38,123 bases of DNA from an uncultured Thiotrichaceae bacterium. GTDB taxonomy: Bacteria; Pseudomonadota; Gammaproteobacteria; Thiotrichales; Thiotrichaceae. Shown here piece by piece: positions 17,033 to 24,296 of this stretch. The notes beneath the pieces were generated by a model. That model was not told the DNA's origin. It made no database searches and was given only the letters and a program-made list of their open reading frames with translations. The translations under genes were made by a program, and so were the position numbers. The stretch covers positions 1 through 38,123 of the forward strand of contig CACVAY010000040.1 of the NCBI GenBank assembly GCA_902727985.1, read 5' to 3'. How positions within the stretch are numbered: position 1 is the first letter of the stretch; every line of letters starts with the position of its first letter.

Positions 17033-17525
17033 GTTCTTCTCCAAATAATGCAGCAATCTTGTGCTCCAGACGCTTCAAGCCTTCTAGCGCCCCCCCCTGG
17101 TTATCCAAAATATGAATGTGAATGTGCTGATCTTTAACATCCACACTGAGAGTTCCGGGCAAGAGACTAATACTCCCCATAAAAAAATATCGAGCAGCCG
17201 GGCTCTCTAAACGTATCGGGTAGTCGTAAAAGGTACTTGTCAAAGATAACCTAGGCGTCAGTACCTTGCGACTAACATCCCAAGCCCCCTTGACAGACTC
17301 GACAATGAAATACAGCAGAAAAAGCACCAGACCTTTTAGACGTAGATGCCCTTGCAATTTTGGAGATGCGTTATCCCGTAGCTGCCCCCAGATAGCCCAG
17401 GCAAGCAGAAGAAAAGGAAAACCCACAAGCCAAGAAGACAATTCTCCCTCACTCAGTAACACCCAGAGTCCAAGAAGAGAAATAATCACCGGTATTGATG
17501 AACGTAGTGTTCGGCTGTTGATCAT
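17022..17525 (-). CDS. mrpE: Antiporter subunit E (MrpE/MnhE)
   Basis: The 167-residue protein has two or three N-terminal membrane helices and a cytoplasmic C-terminal part with the diagnostic SISLLPGTLSVDVKDQHIHIHIL. MrpE assists assembly and full activity of the antiporter. ATG at 17525 (MINSRTLRSS) gives a normal family length, though its Shine-Dalgarno sequence is weak (GGCGG); a TTG at 17555 would add ten unconserved residues. Near the 3' end, codons for Gln-Gly-Gly-Ala contain eight consecutive G residues (17090-17097), a slippage-prone run. It is the first gene of the operon. Confidence 0.92.
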   Translation of the reverse strand: MINSRTLRSSIPVIISLLGLWVLLSEGELSSWLVGFPFLLLAWAIWGQLRDNASPKLQGHLRLKGLVLFLLYFIVESVKGAWDVSRKVLTPRLSLTSTFYDYPIRLESPAARYFFMGSISLLPGTLSVDVKDQHIHIHILDNQGGALEGLKRLEHKIAALFGEEHDS

Positions 17526-17936
17526 GCGAAACCGCCATTTCCTTGCTTCACGCAAGTATGACGTCTAAATAACTCAGTAATTCGAGGTAATATATTTTTA
17601 TGGCAGTAATGCCAATCTCTTTTGATAGACATACTGTTAATAAGTCTTATAAAAATAGTTTGATATGAGTTTGTAATTTTCATGGCTAGCAACTTGATCT
17701 CCATGTCACGATGACTAGCCCAAATATATACTATTAATGAAACTAATAATAGATGCAAATCACCACAACAAAAATCGAACTATATTTTTGATATGCTCGA
17801 ATAATACGATTCATTAACATGATATATTATTCGTTTTTTCCGAATTATAAATACGAAATGATCGAATTTTATTCACATAAGGTTTTATACTAGGATCAGT
17901 AGTGCAGGCGTTATGAATAACTTATGGAGAACCAAA
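17526..17936. other. AT-rich divergent gap between mrpE and the DUF533 gene
   Basis: About 410 bases, clearly richer in A+T than the flanking genes. It holds the mrp promoter candidate, a dyad CGAATAATA (17798-17806) with TATTATTCG (17825-17833) followed by six T residues, and further CGAAT copies at 17841 and 17863. A possible -10 (TATACT, 17886-17891) precedes the DUF533 gene. A 78-codon minus-strand frame reading into mrpE lacks family features and is not called. Confidence 0.5.
17587..17615 (-). promoter_or_regulatory. Candidate promoter of the mrp operon
   Basis: On the minus strand TTGGCA (17615-17610) and TATTAC (17592-17587) are 17 bases apart, giving a leader of about 55 bases before mrpE. 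The -35 overlaps the dyad TGGCAGTAATGCCA (17601-17614), which could be an operator. No expression evidence is available. Confidence 0.4.
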
Positions 17937-18545
17937 ATGACTGGACTTAACAATCTACATGAACATCACACCCACGCTACCAACCTAAAAGAAAATCAAC
18001 GCGTTCATTCGTTATCAAAAAACCATGATAGGCACATTGGCCGCCATACATATAGATTTAGCGGTGTAGCTGCAGTAGCGTCTTTAGCTTTTGCTGCATA
18101 CAAGCGATACACAGAGGAACAGGCAAGAGCTTCGGCTTTCCTTCCTGATGGAAGAGATACTTTAGCTTACCGTCAATTAGGGGTAACACTTGCACGAGCC
18201 ATGATCGCCGCAACTCATGCTAGCGGAGAGATGAGCTCAGAAGAGAAAGAGGAGCTTATATCTGAGACACATATATTGGATATTGACAAACAAAGCCAAG
18301 CACTCCTGATAAATGAAATCAATAATCCAGCAAACATTCAAAGTATCGTTGACAGCGCATCTAGCATAGAAGAGGCCGCTGAGATTTATACAACGTCGTT
18401 ACTAGCTATTGAATTCGATAACATAAACGCCCGCAATTACCTCATCATGCTAGGTGCAAAATTGGAATTACCGATAAAGCTAATCTGGGAAATAGAACAG
18501 GAAGTCTATACACAATGGGCCTTTGATAACTTACACGTAGCTTAA
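17937..18545 (+). CDS. DUF533 family protein (YebE-like)
   Basis: The 202-residue protein has a His-rich polar N-terminus (about 1-40, many HH and H residues), a short hydrophobic segment (FSGVAAVASLAFAAYKRY, about 42-59) and a C-terminal helical DUF533/TerB-like domain. Typical features of that domain are TLARAMIAATHASGEMSSEE, AAEIYTTSLLAIEFDN and ARNYLIMLGAKLELP. Function of the family is unknown; YebE of E. coli is an inner-membrane envelope-stress-associated member. The chosen ATG at 17937 has GGAG seven bases upstream, much better than the ATG eight codons earlier. It is divergent from the mrp operon and convergent with the double-AAA gene. The His-rich tail might bind metal, but that is inference. 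Confidence 0.82.
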   Translation: MTGLNNLHEHHTHATNLKENQRVHSLSKNHDRHIGRHTYRFSGVAAVASLAFAAYKRYTEEQARASAFLPDGRDTLAYRQLGVTLARAMIAATHASGEMSSEEKEELISETHILDIDKQSQALLINEINNPANIQSIVDSASSIEEAAEIYTTSLLAIEFDNINARNYLIMLGAKLELPIKLIWEIEQEVYTQWAFDNLHVA

Positions 18546-18608
18546 ATACAATGTAATCTGAACTAGACGGAGAGTATTGTAAACAACTTCAGAGAAAGGG
18601 CTAATGCT

Positions 18609-18773
18609 ATGAAGCTTAGGACCTTTTCAAGGATCCACAATGAGATTCATGCAGCTAGAGAAAAATGCTCTATGATTGCTTCAATGCTGCAAACGACATG
18701 TTGGAAAAACAGCCCTCAAGCTATGGCCGCAATCGATGCGACCATAGCAAGAGTAAAGAAAGAATGCGAATAA
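18609..18773 (+). CDS. Small hypothetical protein (54 residues)
   Basis: An ATG at 18609 has GAAAGGG eight bases upstream and opens a 54-codon frame ending with TAA at 18773, just before the stop of the convergent AAA gene. The product starts MKLRTFSRIHNEIHAAREKC, is basic and helical in pattern, and holds three Cys residues. I do not recognise it. It lies 63 bases after the DUF533 stop with no terminator between, so co-transcription is possible. The good ribosome binding site is the main support. Confidence 0.45.
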   Translation: MKLRTFSRIHNEIHAAREKCSMIASMLQTTCWKNSPQAMAAIDATIARVKKECE

Positions 18774-18783
18774 TTAAAAATTT

Positions 18784-20940
18784 CTAATCAACAACAAAAC
18801 CAATATTCTTAAACTTGCCCTTTTCTTTGAACTCAATCTCACGCTTCAAACCGTCGAGTAAAGAGTTACAATCTAAAGCACCTTTCGAAAAACGATTTTG
18901 ACGAACCACCGTGGCAAAATCACCCGGCGTTAATCCACGTAAAGCACGTACTTTTTGCTCTAAAGAATCATCCTCTAAATGCACACCAAAATCAGCAAGC
19001 ACTTGCTTGTACAATTCCCAACCCTGCTCTGGCTTGATAAAATCAAATTTGATCTTCAAATCAAAACGACGCAATGACGCTTGATCAAGGTTATCCATCA
19101 AATTCGTCGAACAAAGGAAAACACCTTCAAAACGCTCCATTTGCGTCAACAACTCATTGACCTGAGAAATCTGCCATGACTGACTAGCACGCGAACGATC
19201 CTGTAAGAAGCTATCTGCCTCATCAAGAAGCAACACACCCTCTTCATCCATTGCCTGATCAAACATACGCGCAATTTGCTGCTCGGTAACACCCACATAA
19301 GGGTCGAGTAAATCCGAGGCTCTTTTGAGAATCAGAGGCTTATCCAGAACTTCTGAGATATGACGTGCATACTCACTCTTACCGGTTCCAGGTGGGCCAT
19401 AAATACAGAAACGACCCTGCCCACATTTCTGTAAACCATCTTGCAATGACTCTAAATCAAAATCAGCATTCAACACATCAGGACGATACGACAAAGGAGA
19501 CGTTGCTCCTTTTGAAAGATTTTTGTCATAGCCCATCGCATGCAATGTATTACTGATTACACGCTCAAGACTTTGCTCTCGTTCTTCACGTTCCGCCAGA
19601 TCCAATTCACCAACCACTTTTGCAGCACGGGCGATCAAGCCTGGTGCGAGATCTTCATTTAGAGAGACCTTCTTCACCCAACTTTCAGATACACCCAATT
19701 TTTCAGTATGTTGCGAAATGATCTTAATACGTGTTTTACGGGGTGGCGTCTTCAACTCCATCACATAATCAAAACGACGTAAGATCGCCTCATCAATATG
19801 ATGAATCACATTGGATACCCAAATCGCAGGCACTTCATTTTCTTCAAGCACCATATTGAACCACCCCTTTTTCGAATCAGTGCTCGTACGAATACCAAAA
19901 CGTTCCATACTACCATCACGAATAAAGACATCTTCAATTTCATCGAACAGGATAATGGTATCTTGCTTACGCTTTAAGACCTGCTGACACAACTGATAAG
20001 CATCGACACGTCCTTGATACATGATCGCATCTTCATCACCATCAACGGTGGTCACTTCGTATAGTGTATATTTAAGGTCTCTCGCTAGAGTTCTGACTAA
20101 TTCGCTCTTACCCGTTCCAGGTGGGCCATAGATGAGTACATTACTACCCACCAGTGACTTACTGGCAGCGGCATTTAAGTAACGCACCAAAATATCGTAG
20201 TCTTCCTGAATATGCGCAAAATCCTGAGGGACAAGATTAGCCTTTCGACCCGGCATGAAGAAACGCTTCAGCGACTCCATAATGTCCGCTTCTTCCTCAT
20301 CAAGTAAAACATCAGATATCTCATCTAAAATACTGATTTGATATTCTAAATTAGTATGTTCGTCACGCGAAAGACGCACTAACCCCGTCTTGTTCAATAA
20401 GCCTTCACTAGATAAAGCTTGACGAACTTGCGGCACTTCCAAACCCAGAATCGTCGCTAAAACGCTCACAACACTGTGCGAAGAAATATCGCCTAGCACA
20501 TCACAAATACCTTCTAAATCACGGACGCTATGCAGCAAAACACCAAACGCTAACAGGTGCTTTTCAACAGGATTCAGATCAATCAGTTCCGCGAGCTTAT
20601 CAATATTTTTGTAGAGCGTTCCATCATACTTAATCTCTTTTTTAAGATACTTATCATTCTGCTTTAGCAAAATCTTGCGGAACTTCTTTTTGCTTAACTC
20701 ATTATCTTCATCATATTTATCAAGCAGGTTCTCTAACCCAACCGCAGCCAACGCGCGCTCATTACCATATAGACCAAAGGAAATATCCATCAGGGTATAA
20801 CCTTTTAAATCCAGCAAAATGCGTAGCGACCAAAGAATAATGATTTCTTGGTACTGTTCTGTGGGCGATGTAAAACTCTTCGACATATTTTTTAGTTTAC
20901 TTTTAATAGTTGCAGTGATGTATTCGATTGCATTTGACAC
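18784..20940 (-). CDS. Tandem AAA+ ATPase of unknown function
   Basis: The 718-residue protein has a helical N-terminal region (about 1-235) without a recognised domain, then two AAA+ modules. Module 1 has Walker A GPPGTGKS (about 272-279), Walker B IILFDEIED, sensor WVSN and arginine finger region ILRRFD. Module 2 has Walker A GPPGTGKS (about 515-522), Walker B VLLLDEADSF, sensor CSTN and SLRRFD. The pattern is that of Cdc48/FtsH-like classical AAA proteins that remodel protein substrates. No protease, membrane or zinc motif is visible. The start is GTG at 20940 with a strong AGGAGG four bases upstream; a TTG at 20967 is less likely. Function is unknown. It converges on the DUF533 gene. Confidence 0.85.
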   Translation of the reverse strand: MSNAIEYITATIKSKLKNMSKSFTSPTEQYQEIIILWSLRILLDLKGYTLMDISFGLYGNERALAAVGLENLLDKYDEDNELSKKKFRKILLKQNDKYLKKEIKYDGTLYKNIDKLAELIDLNPVEKHLLAFGVLLHSVRDLEGICDVLGDISSHSVVSVLATILGLEVPQVRQALSSEGLLNKTGLVRLSRDEHTNLEYQISILDEISDVLLDEEEADIMESLKRFFMPGRKANLVPQDFAHIQEDYDILVRYLNAAASKSLVGSNVLIYGPPGTGKSELVRTLARDLKYTLYEVTTVDGDEDAIMYQGRVDAYQLCQQVLKRKQDTIILFDEIEDVFIRDGSMERFGIRTSTDSKKGWFNMVLEENEVPAIWVSNVIHHIDEAILRRFDYVMELKTPPRKTRIKIISQHTEKLGVSESWVKKVSLNEDLAPGLIARAAKVVGELDLAEREEREQSLERVISNTLHAMGYDKNLSKGATSPLSYRPDVLNADFDLESLQDGLQKCGQGRFCIYGPPGTGKSEYARHISEVLDKPLILKRASDLLDPYVGVTEQQIARMFDQAMDEEGVLLLDEADSFLQDRSRASQSWQISQVNELLTQMERFEGVFLCSTNLMDNLDQASLRRFDLKIKFDFIKPEQGWELYKQVLADFGVHLEDDSLEQKVRALRGLTPGDFATVVRQNRFSKGALDCNSLLDGLKREIEFKEKGKFKNIGFVVD

Positions 20941-20967
20941 GAGGCCTCCTGCTTTCCAGCCGAGCAA

Positions 20968-21183
20968 GGTTGCAACTATAGGACATTCTTAGTGAAGTTT
21001 CACGATAAATGAGCGGTACTTACACTTATAACAGTTGCTTACCTGTTTATATAACCCTCTCTTACATCCTAAGATCAAGGAATAGATAACAATAAAAGAA
21101 ACTTATAAATACTTTTTCCGTATTTAAAGCACACAAACAATTCTTATTTTTCTTGGAAAAAGAACTCCTTCCTCTAAATAATT
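20968..21183. other. Gap between the two ATPase genes
   Basis: About 215 AT-rich bases with no convincing ORF. A weak dyad AAATAC-N7-GTATTT occurs near 21107-21126, and TTTTTC with GAAAAA near 21150-21162 could form a weak terminator for the upstream minus-strand gene. Confidence 0.35.
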
Positions 21184-22563
21184 TCAGCTAGTCACGACAG
21201 TTACAATCTCATCCAACCTTTCTACCAAATATAGCGGCAATGACAATAGCTGATAATTTACATCCTTGGTTTTGTTACCCTTCCTAATGGTCGTATTTAT
21301 TTCATAATGATCAGGCAGGTTCGCATCAAAACGGATAGCTAACTTCTGTTGCTTCTCACCCATAAATTGATGCAGTGATTTCATACTTCCCGTAGCTCCA
21401 GCCTTTATTTCTATGGGAAGAATTTGCCCTTGTAATGAAATGACAAAATCAACTTCTGCATTCGCTGATCGCCCTTCCCGTAACCAATAAGTTAGTTCGC
21501 GATTGGGACTTTCGGATAAAATAGCTTGCAGATGCTGACCGATAAATTGTTCTGCGATTGCGCCCTCATTAATGAGTTTCATTTCATCTAACTGAGAGAT
21601 AACTCTCCAGTTTAGCCCACTGATGGCATTCATCAGCCCTACATCTAAAAATAATAGTTTATAAACTTTTTCGTTGATATCTGCCTGTAATGGTAAACCG
21701 GAGCAATGGCTATGTATAACTTTGCTTATGACACGCGCCATTGCCAGTAATTCTAAATCTCCCTTGATTGTTGCGCTTTGATCCTGTGATGAAATATGAC
21801 TGTACTTAACCTTAGTCCCGATATTTCTCGCAGCAAAATTAAATACATTGAGTATACGATTAAGGTTTCTCGAACCAGCATACTTTGGGAAATCTTCTCG
21901 ATAGGTTTCAATGATTGAATTGTGAACTTCGCTCACTTCACGATAACTTCGTGTATCCGCATAGACAGCGACAGCTTCCGGCATTCCACCAATATAATAA
22001 TAGGATCGCAGCAGCTCCAACAATCGCTTATGTGCTATCTCACCGATGGAATCACCATATTGATAATTCAAAATTAGTTGGCTTAATTTCTCTTCACCAG
22101 TTGCTAGCAAAAACTCAGTAAACGTCATTGGCCCCATGTGCAAATATTGCACACGTCCTACTGGCATCGAAAACTGATGATCACTTAATGTAAACTCCAG
22201 TAAAGAACCTGCACTCACTACAGGCAACTCAGACTTATCCTCATAAAAATAACGTAAGGCTGGGATAGCCTCGGGAACAGCTTGGATTTCATCGAGAAAG
22301 AGTATGGACTCTTCATTTGCACTAGACATCTGTGGCAAAAATTCGATTTGTGCCAAAATCTTTTCTGGATCTTTTGTCTTGAACACATCCGCCAATTCTG
22401 GAAACCTTTCAAGGTTAACGTTTAACAAAGACAGTACCATTTCCTCTGAGAATAGCTCTACCAGAGTTGACTTTCCAACCTGTCGCGCACCTCTAATGAT
22501 TAAAGGTTTTCGGTTTTTGTTATTTAACCAACGTTTAAGGAATTGCAGTTGATGACGTTGCAT
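21184..22563 (-). CDS. AAA_14/DUF4143-type ATPase with PD-(D/E)XK-like C-terminus
   Basis: The 459-residue protein is of the widespread AAA_14 plus DUF4143 family. Its N-terminal P-loop domain has Walker A IIRGARQVGKST (about 22-33) and Walker B ILFLDEIQ. The central part includes YRVS-like EDFPKYAGSRN. The C-terminal DUF4143 region contains the nuclease-like pattern NAEVDFVISLQGQILPIEIKAG, matching the D-x(n)-ExK core. Members are abundant, patchily distributed and functionally unassigned; a role in DNA or defence is speculation. The start used is ATG at 22563 (MQRHQLQFLKRW), which matches the family N-terminus; its ribosome binding site is weak. An inverted repeat touches the start codon and 33-bp tandem repeats lie upstream. 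Confidence 0.88.
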   Translation of the reverse strand: MQRHQLQFLKRWLNNKNRKPLIIRGARQVGKSTLVELFSEEMVLSLLNVNLERFPELADVFKTKDPEKILAQIEFLPQMSSANEESILFLDEIQAVPEAIPALRYFYEDKSELPVVSAGSLLEFTLSDHQFSMPVGRVQYLHMGPMTFTEFLLATGEEKLSQLILNYQYGDSIGEIAHKRLLELLRSYYYIGGMPEAVAVYADTRSYREVSEVHNSIIETYREDFPKYAGSRNLNRILNVFNFAARNIGTKVKYSHISSQDQSATIKGDLELLAMARVISKVIHSHCSGLPLQADINEKVYKLLFLDVGLMNAISGLNWRVISQLDEMKLINEGAIAEQFIGQHLQAILSESPNRELTYWLREGRSANAEVDFVISLQGQILPIEIKAGATGSMKSLHQFMGEKQQKLAIRFDANLPDHYEINTTIRKGNKTKDVNYQLLSLPLYLVERLDEIVTVVTS

Positions 22564-22608
22564 TATTATCGTGGTTGTTATCTTTAAAACTTGATAATAA
22601 CACAAACA

Positions 22609-22690
22609 ATACGATTTTATGGGTGTGTTTTAATACTTTCAGTATGATTTTATGGGTGTATTTCAATACCACCAGTATGACTTCAGGCGC
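22609..22690. repeat. 33-bp tandem repeat, about 2.3 copies
   Basis: Units beginning at 22610, 22643 and 22676 share TA(C/T)GATTTTATGGGTGT and the palindromic part GTATTTCAATAC (GTGTTTTAATAC in the first copy); the third copy is truncated. They lie 46 bases upstream of the DUF4143 ATPase start and could be operator sites. TTATTATC (22563-22570) and GATAATAA (22593-22600) form an additional inverted repeat over the start codon. Confidence 0.65.
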
Positions 22691-22789
22691 ACTACTGACA
22701 AAAAAGCTCATGAGTGCAAGACTGTGAGTTTTTAAGTATGACTTAAGGGGTTGTAAAAATATGATTGGGAGGGGGAGGGAAAGTAATGA

Positions 22790-22819
22790 GCGGATACGAC
22801 CCGACAGGCCCGTATCCGC
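22790..22819 (-). terminator. Stem-loop downstream of gltD
   Basis: A 9-bp perfect stem (GCGGATACG with CGTATCCGC) with a 12-base loop begins 15 bases after the gltD stop. The sequence that follows on the minus strand is not a clean T run, so it may be a weak terminator, an mRNA 3' stabiliser or a REP-like palindrome. Confidence 0.5.
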
Positions 22820-22833
22820 AATTAAGTGGGCAT

Positions 22834-24285
22834 TTATCTTGGAAGATCAGTGTGACCCATTAGGTATTTATCCACGGTGTGCGCACATTGACGACCTTCA
22901 CGGATTGCCCAGACTACGAGCGATTGTCCACGACGCATGTCGCCAGCAGCAAAGACTTTTTCCGAAGATGTGAAATAAGCTTTATCACCTTCAGTGTCAC
23001 TTTTTACATTGCCGGCCTGATCAAGTTCAAGATCCAATTCATCTAACATGCCTGTATGTTCTGGGTGCACAAACCCCATGGCTAGTGTGATGATATCTGC
23101 AGGAAGTTCGAACTCAGAACCCACAACTTCTTGCATGTTCCAACGACCATCTTCACCCTGATCCCATTCGACGTTCACACATTTGATGGCTTTGATATTA
23201 CCATTGCCATCATCGACAAATGCTTTCGTTGCTGTTGAGAATAAACGCTCACAGCCTTCTTCTTGTGAAGACGATGTACGCATCTTGTTAGGCCATTCCG
23301 GCCACACCAATGCTTTATTCTCTTTTTCAGGAGGTCGAGGCATGATTTCAAGTTGAGTGACTGACTGAGCACCCAAGCGAATTGAGGTACCAATACAATC
23401 AGATCCTGTATCACCACCGCCGATAACCACAACGTGCTTATCTTTTGCAGAGATAACATGACTCTCATCATGAACCCCCTGCACCCACTTGGTATTGGCC
23501 TTTAGATAATCCATGGCATAGTAAACACCCTTCAGATCGCGACCTTCAGCAGGTAAATCACGGGGTTTTTCTGAACCACCTGTTAGCAATACAGCATCGA
23601 ACTCATCAACGAGTTGCTTTGCTGGAATATCGACACCGATATTCATATTTGTTTTGAACTCTACACCTTCGGCAGCCATTTGCTCCATACGACGATCAAT
23701 GATGTCCTTTTCAAGTTTGAAATCAGGAATACCGAAACGCATCAAACCACCAATACGATCTTCTTTCTCAAACAACACCACTTCGTGTCCAACACGCGCT
23801 AACTGCTGAGCCGCTGACATACCTGCCGGACCAGAACCGACAACTGCTACTTTCTTGCCCGTTTTGCTCTCTGCAATCTGCGGTGTAATCCAACCATTCT
23901 CGAAACCTTTATCAATAATCGCGCATTCAATCGATTTGATCGAAACAGGCACATCATCGATGTTCAGCGTACAAGACTCCTGACAAGGGGCAGGACAAAT
24001 ACGCCCTGTGATTTCAGGTAGGTTATTGGTTGAATGCAAAACATCCAACGCCTCTTTCCAATCCCCTTCGTAAACAAGATCATTCCAATCAGGAATCAGA
24101 TTGTTGACAGGACAGCCTTGGTGACAGAATGGAATACCGCAGTCCATACAACGAGCACCCTGCTTCTTCAGTTGCTCTTCACCCAGAGGAATAACAAATT
24201 CCTTAAAATGATGAATGCGCTCTTCAACACCTTTGTAACCTCGGTCCACACGAGGAAATTCTTTAAATCCAGTAGGTTTTCCCAT
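22834..24285 (-). CDS. gltD: Glutamate synthase (NADPH) small subunit
   Basis: GltD passes electrons from NADPH through FAD and Fe-S centres to GltB for glutamate formation from glutamine and 2-oxoglutarate. The 483-residue protein has the N-terminal Cys clusters CMDCGIPFCHQGCP and CPAPCQESCTL, which bind 4Fe-4S centres. The FAD-binding motif VVGSGPAGMSAAQQ follows, then the NADPH-binding VIGGGDTGSDC, and the C-terminal FAD motif FAAGDMRRGQSLVVWAI. ATG at 24285 has AAAGGAA about six bases upstream. It starts 11 bases after gltB on the same strand, forming the usual gltBD operon. Confidence 0.97.
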   Translation of the reverse strand: MGKPTGFKEFPRVDRGYKGVEERIHHFKEFVIPLGEEQLKKQGARCMDCGIPFCHQGCPVNNLIPDWNDLVYEGDWKEALDVLHSTNNLPEITGRICPAPCQESCTLNIDDVPVSIKSIECAIIDKGFENGWITPQIAESKTGKKVAVVGSGPAGMSAAQQLARVGHEVVLFEKEDRIGGLMRFGIPDFKLEKDIIDRRMEQMAAEGVEFKTNMNIGVDIPAKQLVDEFDAVLLTGGSEKPRDLPAEGRDLKGVYYAMDYLKANTKWVQGVHDESHVISAKDKHVVVIGGGDTGSDCIGTSIRLGAQSVTQLEIMPRPPEKENKALVWPEWPNKMRTSSSQEEGCERLFSTATKAFVDDGNGNIKAIKCVNVEWDQGEDGRWNMQEVVGSEFELPADIITLAMGFVHPEHTGMLDELDLELDQAGNVKSDTEGDKAYFTSSEKVFAAGDMRRGQSLVVWAIREGRQCAHTVDKYLMGHTDLPR

Positions 24286-24296
24286 TATGCTTTCCT

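Noticed and set aside
17522-17758. A 78-codon minus-strand frame upstream of mrpE.
   Set aside because: It overlaps the mrpE start, lacks a ribosome binding site and family features, and lies in the AT-rich promoter gap.
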